A stretch of 64,000 nucleotides of DNA, taken from contig JANRJV010000018.1 of the NCBI GenBank assembly GCA_033763795.1, positions 1 through 64,000 of the forward strand, in the 5' to 3' direction. This document shows, in pieces, positions 19,874 through 28,109 of this stretch (position 1 is the stretch's first letter; the number at the start of each line of letters is the position of its first letter). The translations under genes were made by a program, and so were the position numbers. Below the pieces are notes generated by a model. The model was not told where the DNA came from, did not search any database, and saw only the letters and a program-made list of their open reading frames with translations. Origin of the DNA: JAEUIV01 sp033763795 (GTDB taxonomy: Bacteria; Planctomycetota; Phycisphaerae; Phycisphaerales; UBA1924).

Positions 19874-21225
19874 GAACGCCCGCCTCGCGCCTCGCGCTCG
19901 CATGGATCGTCCTCATCACGCTCGTCGCCGCCTTCGCCCCGCTCCTGGCGTCGAGTCGGCCGCTCAGCCTCGCCATCGATGCCGCCGGCCCGCGCCACTC
20001 ACCGCTCCTCGAATCCCTCGACCCCCTCGATTGGACGCTCGCCCTCGCCGCCCCGCTGCTCATCGGCTGGTGCCTCCTGGGCGGCCCACGCCGCGTCGCC
20101 GGCCGCGCCGCGCTCGCATCGCTCCTCCTCGCGCTGGGAGTCGGCGCCGCCTCCATCGTGCAGGGACTCACCCCCCGCCCGCCCGAAGTCTTCGGCGACG
20201 AAACCCGCGCCGCGCACCTCGACCTCGCGCCCCGCTGGACGCTCGTCCCCTTCTCCCCCGCCGAGCGCTCCACCGACGCCCCCGACTCCTTCCTCCCCCC
20301 CGGCACGCGCACCGTGACGGCCACGCTCAGCGCCATCCTCCCCGCCGCGCCCGAGCTCTCTGACTCCGCGAGCCTCTCGCCCGAGCGCCTCGCCCAGCTC
20401 ACGCAGTCTCTCCGCTCGCTGCCGCTCACTCCGTCCGAGCGCGACGCCCTGGAGCGCGACCTCGCCGCCCGCATCACCCCCGGCGCCGCGCTCACCCACA
20501 GCGACCTCCGCGCCATCGTCGAGCATCACACCGCCGCCCTGGGCCGCGTCCACATCCTGGGCACCGACGCCCGCGGCCACGACGTCGCCTCCCACCTCAT
20601 CCACGGCTGCCGCGTCGCCGTCTCCGTCGGTATCATCGCCGCCGCCATCTCGACCATCATCGGCGTCTCGGTCGGCGCCGCCGCCGGCTTCATGGGCGGG
20701 GCCGCCGACGCCCTCCTCTCGCGCGTCATCGACGCCTTCGCCTCCATCCCCGTGCTCTTCGTGCTCGTCATCGCCGCCGGCGTGCTTCCCCGCCAGCCGC
20801 ACGTCATCATGGCGGTCATCGGCTGCCTCACGTGGACCGGCTGCGCACGCCTGACCCGCGCCGCCGTCATCGCCGTGCGCTCCAGCGAGTACGTGCTCGC
20901 CGCCCGCGCCGCCGGCGCCGGGCCCTTCGCACGCGTGACCCGCCACGTCCTGCCCAACGCGCTCGCCCCGGTCATCATCGACGTCTCCTTCTCGCTCGCC
21001 GCCGCCATCGTCATCGAGAGCGGCCTCTCCTTCCTCGGACTGACCGACCCCGGCTCGCCCTCCTGGGGAAGCCTGCTCGCCTCCGCCGTGAAAGACACGG
21101 GCAGCCCCGTCTGGTGGCTCGCCTTCGCGCCGGGCCTCGTGCTCTTCCTCACCTGCCTCAGCTACAACACGCTGGGCGAAGCCCTCCGCGACACGCTCGA
21201 CCCCCGCTCCCGACGCCACGCATGA
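19870..21225 (+). CDS. ABC transporter permease, DppC/OppC family (second copy)
   Basis: A 451-residue C-type permease, longer than the family norm because about 200 residues of helices and polar loops precede the core, including two extra hydrophobic segments near residues 50-95. The core begins HILGTDARGHDVASHLIHG, with the coupling loop AARAAGAGPFARVTRHVLPN and the C-terminal GLSFLGLTDPGSPSWGSLL. It is a paralogue of the product at 15344; either the two alternate with DppB or they form a three-permease importer. ATGA overlaps on both sides. Confidence 0.9.
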   Translation: MRTPASRLALAWIVLITLVAAFAPLLASSRPLSLAIDAAGPRHSPLLESLDPLDWTLALAAPLLIGWCLLGGPRRVAGRAALASLLLALGVGAASIVQGLTPRPPEVFGDETRAAHLDLAPRWTLVPFSPAERSTDAPDSFLPPGTRTVTATLSAILPAAPELSDSASLSPERLAQLTQSLRSLPLTPSERDALERDLAARITPGAALTHSDLRAIVEHHTAALGRVHILGTDARGHDVASHLIHGCRVAVSVGIIAAAISTIIGVSVGAAAGFMGGAADALLSRVIDAFASIPVLFVLVIAAGVLPRQPHVIMAVIGCLTWTGCARLTRAAVIAVRSSEYVLAARAAGAGPFARVTRHVLPNALAPVIIDVSFSLAAAIVIESGLSFLGLTDPGSPSWGSLLASAVKDTGSPVWWLAFAPGLVLFLTCLSYNTLGEALRDTLDPRSRRHA

Positions 21226-22334
21226 CCACCGCCGCCACCGCACCCGAGCCCCCCGCAACGACGCGCCCCGCCGCGCCGCTGCTGGAGATCCGCGACCTCG
21301 CCGTCTCCTTCCGCCGCGAGCAAGGCGGCTTCGAGCCCGCCGTCTCCCACGTCTCGCTCACGCTGCACGCCAATCAGACCCTCGCCGTCGTGGGCGAGTC
21401 GGGAAGCGGCAAGTCCGTCACCGCGCTCAGCGTCCTCCGACTGCTCCCCGAATCGCACAGCAGATACGACAAGGGCTCGATCATCCTGACGCCCGGCGAC
21501 GCCCCGCAGGACGTGCTCACGCTGGGCCGGCGCGCCCTGGCGCGCGTCCGAGGCCGGCACGCGGCCATGATCTTCCAGGAGCCCATGACCAGCCTCAACC
21601 CGGTCTACTCGATCGGCGACCAGATCATCGAGGCAATCACCCTGCACACCGACCTCGACCACGCGCAGGCCCGCCGCCGCGCCGCCGACGCCCTCACCGA
21701 GGTCGGCATACGCGACGCCGCCTCCCGCCTCGACGACTACCCCCACCAGTTCTCGGGCGGCATGCGCCAGCGCGTCATGATCGCCATGGCCCTCGCCTGC
21801 CAGCCGCGCATCCTTCTCGCCGACGAGCCCACCACCGCGCTCGACGTCACCGTCCAGGCCCAGATCCTCGCCCTGCTCCGCCAGCTCCAGCGCTCCCGCG
21901 GCATGGGCGTGCTGCTCATCACCCACGCGCTGGGCGTCGTCGCCGAGCAGGCCGACGCCGTCTGCGTCATGTACGCCGGACGAGTCGTCGAATTCGGCCC
22001 CGTCCGCGACCTCTTCGAGAACCCGCTCCACCCCTACACGCGCGGCCTGCTCCGCTCCATCCCCCGCATCCGCGAGCGCCGCGAGCGCCTCGTCACCGTG
22101 CGCGACGTCGTCGACGACCCGTCGCAGTTCGCGCCCGTCGGCCCCGCCGACGCTCCGCTCGTCCCGTGGTGGCCCGCTCATCGCCCACCCGCGGGCCACA
22201 CACCGGTCCCGGGCCCCGCGGGCGACTCCGCCCTCGTCGAGATCGCGCCGCGCCGCTGGCTCTGCGTCTGGCGCACCACCTCCGTCCGTCCCCGGATGCT
22301 CACCCAGCCCGCCGTCCCCCCCACGCAACGCTGA
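21222..22334 (+). CDS. ABC transporter ATP-binding protein, DppD/OppD family
   Basis: A 370-residue ATPase that powers the peptide-type importer encoded upstream. Walker A GESGSGKSVT is near residue 58, the Q-loop sits in MIFQEPMTSLNPVYSIGDQI, the signature FSGGMRQRVMIAMAL near 177 and Walker B ILLADEPTTALD near 196. The C-terminal oligopeptide extension (HPYTRGLLRSIPRI) is present, but I see no Cys cluster. These importers usually have a DppD/DppF pair; here no second ATPase follows, so either this one works as a homodimer or the partner is elsewhere. It ends the operon, 24 bases before a gene of different function. Confidence 0.93.
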   Translation: MTTAATAPEPPATTRPAAPLLEIRDLAVSFRREQGGFEPAVSHVSLTLHANQTLAVVGESGSGKSVTALSVLRLLPESHSRYDKGSIILTPGDAPQDVLTLGRRALARVRGRHAAMIFQEPMTSLNPVYSIGDQIIEAITLHTDLDHAQARRRAADALTEVGIRDAASRLDDYPHQFSGGMRQRVMIAMALACQPRILLADEPTTALDVTVQAQILALLRQLQRSRGMGVLLITHALGVVAEQADAVCVMYAGRVVEFGPVRDLFENPLHPYTRGLLRSIPRIRERRERLVTVRDVVDDPSQFAPVGPADAPLVPWWPAHRPPAGHTPVPGPAGDSALVEIAPRRWLCVWRTTSVRPRMLTQPAVPPTQR

Positions 22335-22358
22335 TCCTCCCCGCGGAATACGCTTCGC

Positions 22359-23492
22359 ATGCGCGTCCTGCTCCTCGCCGATCGCTCGCTGGCCTCGCGC
22401 GAACACGCGATGCTCCGTCGGCTGGAGATCGGCCTCGTCGACGAGGGACTTCGCGTCATCCGCTGCGTCCCCGAGCGCTCGATGCCCGAGGAATCAACCG
22501 GCCTCGAAGCGTGCGTCGAGTACACCGACTCGCGCTGGCGCCTCGACGCATGGCGGCCCGAGAAGCCCATCCTCCGGCGCCTCGCCGCCGTCGACTCGAT
22601 CGCCGCCTCCGACAACGAGCCCGACATCGGCGTCATCCACGCCTGGGGCGAGGCCTGCTGGCCCCTCGCGCTCTCGCTGGCGCTCGAGCTGGGCGCCGAT
22701 CTGGCCCTCGAGGTCTGGTCGCGCCAGTCGCTCGCCCGCGTCGCGTGGGCCGAGTCGCACGCCGGGCGCCTCGCCGCCCTCGGCGCCTCGGGCCTCTGGC
22801 TCGCCCCCGACGACGCCATGCGCACCGCGCTGGCGCGCTCCACCAGGCGCTGGCCCGTCCGTACCTCGGACTGGGGCGTGCACATGCCCGCCGATCCCGT
22901 CGTGCGCGCCGCCGACGCACCGATCGAGACCGTCTGCATCCTCGCCTCGGGCCGCGACCCCCTCGCCACCATCAACATGCTCTCGGGCCTCGCCCGCGCC
23001 TGCGCCGGCCGGCAGCCCCCGATGATCTTCCTCGACGACGCCGCCCCCGCCGCCGCCCCCGCCATCTACAGGCACGCCGACGCGCTGGGCCTGCTCCCCC
23101 GGCTCACGCTCACCGCCGCGCTCGAATCCCGCCGCCAGCTCGTCCTCCAGGCCGACGCCTTCGTCTACCCCGACTGTTTCGGCGAGCACCACAGCCTCGT
23201 CCTCGAGTTCATGGCCGCCGGCCTCGTCCCCATCCTGCGCGCCGACAGGCTCGTCTCCGTCGCCAGCGACGCCGACATCGCCGCCCTCGTGCAGGAGCCC
23301 AGCGAGCTGGGCTGGGAGTCGGCGTTCCGCTCCGTCTTCGAGGACCCCGCCCGCGCCCGCCGCCTCGCCGCCGCGGCCCAGGCGCACATCCGCACCTCCC
23401 GCCTCGCGCACAGGCAGATCGCCTCGACCGTCGCCGCCTACAACGCCGCCGTCGCGGGCCGGCCCATGCCGCTCGCCGCCGCACGCCGCTGA
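22359..23492 (+). CDS. Glycosyltransferase-like protein (GT-B fold, group 1 type)
   Basis: A 377-residue protein that reads like a GT-B glycosyltransferase: an N-terminal Rossmann-like half (MRVLLLADRSLASREHAMLR, VIHAWGEACWP) and a C-terminal half resembling Glyco_trans_1, with LVLQADAFVYPDCFGEHHSL followed by VLEFMAAGLVPIL, the place where family members bind the nucleotide sugar. The usual E-x7-E pair is only partly kept (SLVLEFMAAG). Acceptor and sugar cannot be told. It has a weak -10-like TACGCT four bases before the ATG, and the preceding ABC operon ends 24 bases upstream, so it may be transcribed separately. Confidence 0.7.
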   Translation: MRVLLLADRSLASREHAMLRRLEIGLVDEGLRVIRCVPERSMPEESTGLEACVEYTDSRWRLDAWRPEKPILRRLAAVDSIAASDNEPDIGVIHAWGEACWPLALSLALELGADLALEVWSRQSLARVAWAESHAGRLAALGASGLWLAPDDAMRTALARSTRRWPVRTSDWGVHMPADPVVRAADAPIETVCILASGRDPLATINMLSGLARACAGRQPPMIFLDDAAPAAAPAIYRHADALGLLPRLTLTAALESRRQLVLQADAFVYPDCFGEHHSLVLEFMAAGLVPILRADRLVSVASDADIAALVQEPSELGWESAFRSVFEDPARARRLAAAAQAHIRTSRLAHRQIASTVAAYNAAVAGRPMPLAAARR

Positions 23493-23658
23493 ATCTCCGT
23501 CTGAGAACCCGCCCCGCGCGTCCGAGAACACGGCGCGATCTTGCCAATTCCACCAAACCCGCCCCCGGCCGCTGGATAGCGGCGAATTGCGCTACAGACT
23601 GTCACAGCAGCACTTACGTGCACGGACAACTCAAGAACCGCCCAGGGAGAGAAGAGTC

Positions 23659-24360
23659 ATGCAGACCAAGGCCGGTCTCCTCGCAGTCGCGTCCATCCTC
23701 GCCCTCGCCACCTCGGCGCTCGCCGCCCAGCCCGTTCAGACCTACACGCGCAGCGCCGACCCCAGCCGCTCCGAAGGGCTCCGCACGCAGCGCCCCTACA
23801 TCCCCGCCGCAGATCCCCGCGCGGGCCTGCTCATCTCGCCCGCGCCGCACCCGGGCAACCGCGTCGACAGCCCCGACCGCGCGCAGCTCGGCCGCGTCTG
23901 GAACGCCCGCACGCCCGTCGGCAGCCGCACCCCCACCGCAGACATCGTCTGGGGACTCCCCGGCCCCGGCGCCTACGGCGCCCCCGCCGACGCCGTGCAC
24001 GACGTCATCTTCGTCCAGCCCCGGGAGATCGACACCGTCATCGCCATCAGCCCCTGGCAGGAAGTCGACGAGAACACCCTCCGCCAGATCCTCCGCCAGG
24101 AGAAGAACCTGGGCTCCACCATCGACAACCCCAGCTCCGAGCGCCTGCTCAACGAGCTCCGCGCCGCGCGCCATCAGTGGCTCACCGAACAGGGATACAT
24201 CGGCGCCGTGCGGACCCACGTCAACGCCCTCCCCTCCGACGACGCCGCACGACCCGCCGCCTCGCCCGCGTCCATCAAGCCGCGCGGCGTGATCCGCGTC
24301 GTCCCCGCCGACCCGGTCGGCAAGGTCGCGCAAGCGGAGCCGTCCGCCCCCGCCAACTGA
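23659..24360 (+). CDS. Small secreted protein of unknown function
   Basis: A 233-residue protein with a signal peptide (QTKAGLLAVASILALATSALA, cleavage after about residue 22). The mature part is polar and Pro/Arg-rich at both ends; the middle contains VHDVIFVQPREIDTVIAISP and a helical stretch that ends HQWLTEQGYIGAVRTHVN. No cysteine pairs, repeats or membrane segments are seen, and I recognise no family. Start fixed by the signal peptide and a GGGAGAGAAGAG run just upstream of the ATG at 23659; the frame is open earlier but without signal-peptide character. The 166 bases upstream contain no gene. It is convergent with queD, only 25 bases apart. Confidence 0.7.
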   Translation: MQTKAGLLAVASILALATSALAAQPVQTYTRSADPSRSEGLRTQRPYIPAADPRAGLLISPAPHPGNRVDSPDRAQLGRVWNARTPVGSRTPTADIVWGLPGPGAYGAPADAVHDVIFVQPREIDTVIAISPWQEVDENTLRQILRQEKNLGSTIDNPSSERLLNELRAARHQWLTEQGYIGAVRTHVNALPSDDAARPAASPASIKPRGVIRVVPADPVGKVAQAEPSAPAN

Positions 24361-24385
24361 ACCGGCTCGCGCGCCACGCTCCGCC

Positions 24386-24757
24386 TCACCCGCGGTACGA
24401 GCACCGGCTCGTGCACGTCTCGTGCACGACCACCTCCACGAGGATCGGCAGCGGCCCCTTCAGCCGCTCCCATATCCAGCGCGCCAGCATCTCGCTGGTC
24501 GGGTTGCTCAGCCCCTCGATCTCGTTGAGGCAGAAGTGGTCAAGCGCCTTCTGCACAGGATCGATCGCGCGGCGGATGTCCGCGAAGTCGATCAGATACC
24601 CCGTCTCCGGCGGAACCTCGCCCTCCACCACCACCTCGACCATGAACGAATGACCGTGCAGCCGCCGGCACTTGTGCCCCTCAGGAAACGTCGGCAGCCA
24701 GTGCGCCGCCTCGAAGCCGAAGCTCTTCACCAGACGAACTCGCATCGGCTCGGCCAT
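24386..24757 (-). CDS. queD: 6-carboxy-5,6,7,8-tetrahydropterin synthase (PTPS family)
   Basis: A 123-residue QueD-type protein that makes 6-carboxytetrahydropterin from dihydroneopterin triphosphate, an early step to queuosine and other 7-deazapurines. The zinc ligands are the His of FEAAH and the two of LHGHS; the catalytic Cys is in HKCRRLHGH, and the Asp-His pair is in ALDHFCLNEI. A glutamate near the end (VVVHET) completes the pterin pocket. The start is taken as the ATG at 24757, with GGGAG 11 bases upstream; an in-frame TTG at 24766 and an ATG at 24745 are alternatives. It is the last gene of a long leftward run. No other queuosine gene is nearby. Confidence 0.93.
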   Translation of the reverse strand: MAEPMRVRLVKSFGFEAAHWLPTFPEGHKCRRLHGHSFMVEVVVEGEVPPETGYLIDFADIRRAIDPVQKALDHFCLNEIEGLSNPTSEMLARWIWERLKGPLPILVEVVVHETCTSRCSYRG

Positions 24758-24830
24758 CAGTGGCAAGTCTCCCGTTCAAGAGCCCCGACTTCCCTCCCGA
24801 CCACCAGCATAGGACGGCGTGAATCGCCCC

Positions 24831-26060
24831 TCACGACGCCGCCCCGCGCGGCTCCGGCGGCGCCGCCTCCATCAGATCAACCGTCGCCCCCGGCACCTCC
24901 ACGATCGGCGGGTCCCCGCTCGCCCGCCGCGCGCGCCGCAGCAATGCCATCATGTCCTCCGGCAGCGGCGCCGTGAAACGCACCGCCGCCCCCGTCAGCG
25001 GATGCCTGAACCCCAGCACCGCCGCGTGCAGCGCCTGCCGGTCAAACACACCCGCCGTTCCGCCCAGCGGATCAGCTCCGATGCTCGCCGGATCGACGTG
25101 CCGCCCGCCGTACATGTCGTCCCCAACCAGCGGATACCCCAGGTGCGCCAGATGCACGCGGATCTGGTGCGTCCGCCCCGTCTTGAGTTCCAGCTCGACC
25201 AGCGTCATCGCCGAACCGCTGAGCGCCAGCCGCTGACGAACCCGGTAGATCGTGACCGCCGGCTTGCCCAGCTCGTCGTGCCGGACCTGCTGCTTCTCCC
25301 GCAGCCCCTTCACCCTGCTCACGCTCGGCCCAAGCGGCACATCGATCACATCCACATCGGGCTCGATCAGCCCGTGCACGATCGCCAGGTACCGCTTGTC
25401 CACCGCGCGGTTCTCGAACTGACGCCCGAGCTTCCAGTGCGCCTGGTCGTCTTTGGCGACAACCATCACGCCAGACGTCCGCCGATCCAGCCGGTGTACC
25501 ACGCCGGGCCGCGCAAACTCCTTCCCCACCGACGACAGCCCCGGGCCGCCCCCGCGAAAGTGATGCACCAGCGCGTTGAGCAGCGTCCCCTTCAGGTGGC
25601 TCCGCGCCGGATGCACGATCAGGTCCGGCTGCTTGTTCACCACGATCAGCGCATCGTCCTCGTACAGGATCTCCAGCGGGATCGCCTCGGGCTGGATCTC
25701 CGTGCTGGGCGGCGGCGGCAGCGCCACCTCCACCACATCGTTCAGCCGCAGCTTCTGCGACGCCTTCGCCCCCCGCCCGTTCACAGAGACGCCCCCCTCG
25801 TCGATCAGCCGCTGCAGCTGGCTCCGGCTCATGAACGAGATGCGGTCCGTCAGATACTTGTCGAGGCGCTTGTCCAGGTCGCGCGACAGCTTGAACGTCA
25901 CGCGGCAGAGCCCCTCGCTCTCGCCACCGTCGTCCGCCTCATCAACCGTCGCGTCCTGCTCATCGCCGCCGATCGCCAGACGCACCGCGTCCGGATCGAC
26001 CCGACCCCCCGGCAGGATCAGCGAGCGGTGCTTGCGTTCGGCTTCCTCGGAAGCTGACAA
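24831..26060 (-). CDS. rluD: RluD-family RNA pseudouridine synthase
   Basis: A 409-residue enzyme that isomerises uridines in 23S rRNA. An N-terminal acidic extension of about 50 residues precedes an S4 RNA-binding domain (LDKRLDKYLTDRISFMSRSQ), then the RsuA/RluD catalytic domain with VVNKQPDLIVHPA and the catalytic Asp in PGVVHRLDRRTSG; LKTGRTHQIRVHLAHLGYP is also typical. The start is a TTG at 26060, supported by AAGGAAGG four bases upstream. The C-terminal 35 residues are acidic and not conserved in the family. The exact rRNA position modified cannot be read from sequence. Confidence 0.9.
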   Translation of the reverse strand: MSASEEAERKHRSLILPGGRVDPDAVRLAIGGDEQDATVDEADDGGESEGLCRVTFKLSRDLDKRLDKYLTDRISFMSRSQLQRLIDEGGVSVNGRGAKASQKLRLNDVVEVALPPPPSTEIQPEAIPLEILYEDDALIVVNKQPDLIVHPARSHLKGTLLNALVHHFRGGGPGLSSVGKEFARPGVVHRLDRRTSGVMVVAKDDQAHWKLGRQFENRAVDKRYLAIVHGLIEPDVDVIDVPLGPSVSRVKGLREKQQVRHDELGKPAVTIYRVRQRLALSGSAMTLVELELKTGRTHQIRVHLAHLGYPLVGDDMYGGRHVDPASIGADPLGGTAGVFDRQALHAAVLGFRHPLTGAAVRFTAPLPEDMMALLRRARRASGDPPIVEVPGATVDLMEAAPPEPRGAAS

Positions 26061-26096
26061 GACGCCTTCCTTTGCCCCGCGCTCAAGAGGCGTCGC

Positions 26097-27014
26097 TCAG
26101 GGCTTGGGCGCTTCTTCCGCGGGCTTGGCGGGCTCCGTCTGCTGGGGTGCGCTCGCCGGCGGCGCCTCAGCGGGCGCAGGCGCCGGGCCACCCGTCGAGC
26201 CCTCGAACCCCGGCGGAACAAACCCGGGCGGCATCCGCTCCAGGTCCAGATCGGCCCCGTCGATCGAGATCGACTGCTCCAGTTGCTCCGGCGTCGACGC
26301 CGCGATCGCAGGCAGGTCCGCATCGCTCAGCAGCGTGACGTTCGCCGCGTACGCGTCCAGCCGGCCCGCGCGCTTCGTCGCCTCCGCCGCCTGCTGAGGG
26401 AATCCCGCCTTCGTCGCCGCCGCGGCCAGCTCGCTCAGCATCGTCCGCGCCTGATCCACCTGCCCCGCCGACATCGCCGCCGCCACCTGCCCCCACCGCG
26501 CCCGCAGGTTCAGCGGCGCCACGTCGGCCTTGCCCGACGTCGCCTGCACAACCTGGTCGAACAGCCCCCGCGCCGACTGCACCATCTGCGTTACTTCATC
26601 GGGCTTGAGCACATCCTCGGGCTTCGTGGCCGCGAGGTCCGCCCCGGGCCGCAGCCCGCGCCGCGCCGACCCCAGATAGATTTCCGCCGCGTTCAGCCGC
26701 GCCAGCTCCGCGATCGAGCCCTGGCCCTTGTGCTCCTCCGCGACGCGCAGCAGGTTGTCCGGGCTGCCGTTGAGCACGCCGTCGGCCCCCTGCTGACCCG
26801 CAGCCGCCGTCAGCGCCGCGAACGCCTGGTCCAGCTTGTCCGCCCGGTACTGCTGCAGCCGCGTGTACCCCACATACCCCGCAACGACGACCAGCACCGC
26901 GCTCAGGATCCACGTGCCGTACTTCTCAAGCCACGCGATCAGATCGGTGTTGAGACGCGACTCCTGAAGACCCGCTCCGACCTGGATCTGTTGCTGACGA
27001 TCGTCCAGACTCAT
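26097..27014 (-). CDS. Membrane-anchored TPR-like protein
   Basis: A 305-residue protein with a short cytoplasmic start, one transmembrane helix at about residues 34-53 (TWILSAVLVVVAGYVGYTRL) and an outside domain of helical pairs that resembles the YfgM/TPR_21 family (YRADKLDQAFAALTAAAG; IAELARLNAAEIYLG). The last 50 residues are Pro/Ala/Glu-rich and probably disordered. YfgM-type proteins act as periplasmic chaperones near the Sec translocon; that role here is only suggested by fold. GAGG lies eight bases before the ATG. It sits 36 bases upstream of rluD in the same leftward run. Confidence 0.72.
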   Translation of the reverse strand: MSLDDRQQQIQVGAGLQESRLNTDLIAWLEKYGTWILSAVLVVVAGYVGYTRLQQYRADKLDQAFAALTAAAGQQGADGVLNGSPDNLLRVAEEHKGQGSIAELARLNAAEIYLGSARRGLRPGADLAATKPEDVLKPDEVTQMVQSARGLFDQVVQATSGKADVAPLNLRARWGQVAAAMSAGQVDQARTMLSELAAAATKAGFPQQAAEATKRAGRLDAYAANVTLLSDADLPAIAASTPEQLEQSISIDGADLDLERMPPGFVPPGFEGSTGGPAPAPAEAPPASAPQQTEPAKPAEEAPKP

Positions 27015-27092
27015 GAATAACCTCGCAGGGAATGGGCAGCACGTTCGAGCCCCACAGTGTACTCCCCCGCTCTCTCCCCGGGCCGCGGCCTC

Positions 27093-28109
27093 TCACACCG
27101 CCGCCGGGCCCGGTAAACCCGCGTGAAAACGCCACCGCCCGGCCACCCGCAGCGCCTCTTCAGGCACCAGCGCCCCGCGCACCGCCCGAGCCACCTCCTC
27201 CGACCCGCGCCCCGCCCCCGCCGCCGTCCCCACCGCGCACCCCCGCGCCGGAGCCCCCAGATCGCCCCGCATCGCCAGCCGCACCACCGGGATCCCCGCA
27301 AGCCCCACGTCCGCCGGGTCGGTCTCGCCCACCACCGGATCAACCGCGAGCACCAGCAGGTCGGCCCCGCGCGCCGCCTCGAGCGCCGCCGCCTGCGCCG
27401 CCCGCTCCAGTTCCGCCTCCTCCGCCGGCACGTCCCTTCTCACGCCCGGTGTATCGATCCACCGCACCGCAACGCCGTCCAGCACCAGCATCACCCCCAC
27501 ATGGTCCCGCGTCGTCCCCGGAGTGTCCGAGACGATCGACACGTTCCGCCGCGCCAGCAGATTGGTCAGCGTGCTCTTGCCCGCGTTCGCCGGGCCGATC
27601 AGCGCGACCAGCGGCGGCGACAGCAGCCGCCCCAGCGCCGCCGCCGTCCGCTCATCCACCTCGCGCCCCTCTCCCGCCCGCCACCGCCGCGCATGCTCCA
27701 GCACGATCGCCGCCGCGCGCGGGCTCGCCGAGCGCCACAGCGCATCCAGCGCGCACGCCTCGATCTCGTCCTGCGCCTCGGGGAAAAGCTCGCCCGGCTC
27801 CGGCCCACCCGCCCGCACGATCCCCGCCTTCTCCAACTCGTCGCTGAGCGCCGCGATGATCGCCGCCCCGCCGTGAGGCGTCAGCAGCGCCGCACGCTCG
27901 CTCACCCGCGCGACCAGACCCCGGTCCACACCCGCCAGATCCCGCAGCACCACCGCTCCCACCCCCACGCGCCCCGCGCCGATCGCGCCCAGCGCCGCGT
28001 CCAGCGCGCCCCCGTCCTGCGCCGCCAGGTGAAACACCGCGATCGCCGCCCCGCCATCGACCGGCGGCGGCGTCCCCAGAGTGAAGCGCACGCCCCCCGA
28101 CGCCTTCAT
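27093..28109 (-). CDS. MnmE-like GTPase, shortened and lacking the C-terminal modification motif
   Basis: A 338-residue protein with an N-terminal part resembling the folate-binding domain of MnmE (AAIAVFHLAAQDGGAL; LLTPHGGAAIIAALSDELEK) and a G domain with P-loop GPANAGKSTLTNLLA near residue 170, the switch region SDTPGTTRDHV and G3 DTPG. True MnmE has about 450 residues and ends in a helical domain with the catalytic C-x-G-K motif; here the protein stops soon after the G domain, and I cannot find an NK-x-D motif where the guanine-specificity loop should be. It may be a divergent paralogue with another role. The start ATG overlaps the coaX stop (ATGA). Confidence 0.72.
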   Translation of the reverse strand: MKASGGVRFTLGTPPPVDGGAAIAVFHLAAQDGGALDAALGAIGAGRVGVGAVVLRDLAGVDRGLVARVSERAALLTPHGGAAIIAALSDELEKAGIVRAGGPEPGELFPEAQDEIEACALDALWRSASPRAAAIVLEHARRWRAGEGREVDERTAAALGRLLSPPLVALIGPANAGKSTLTNLLARRNVSIVSDTPGTTRDHVGVMLVLDGVAVRWIDTPGVRRDVPAEEAELERAAQAAALEAARGADLLVLAVDPVVGETDPADVGLAGIPVVRLAMRGDLGAPARGCAVGTAAGAGRGSEEVARAVRGALVPEEALRVAGRWRFHAGLPGPAAV

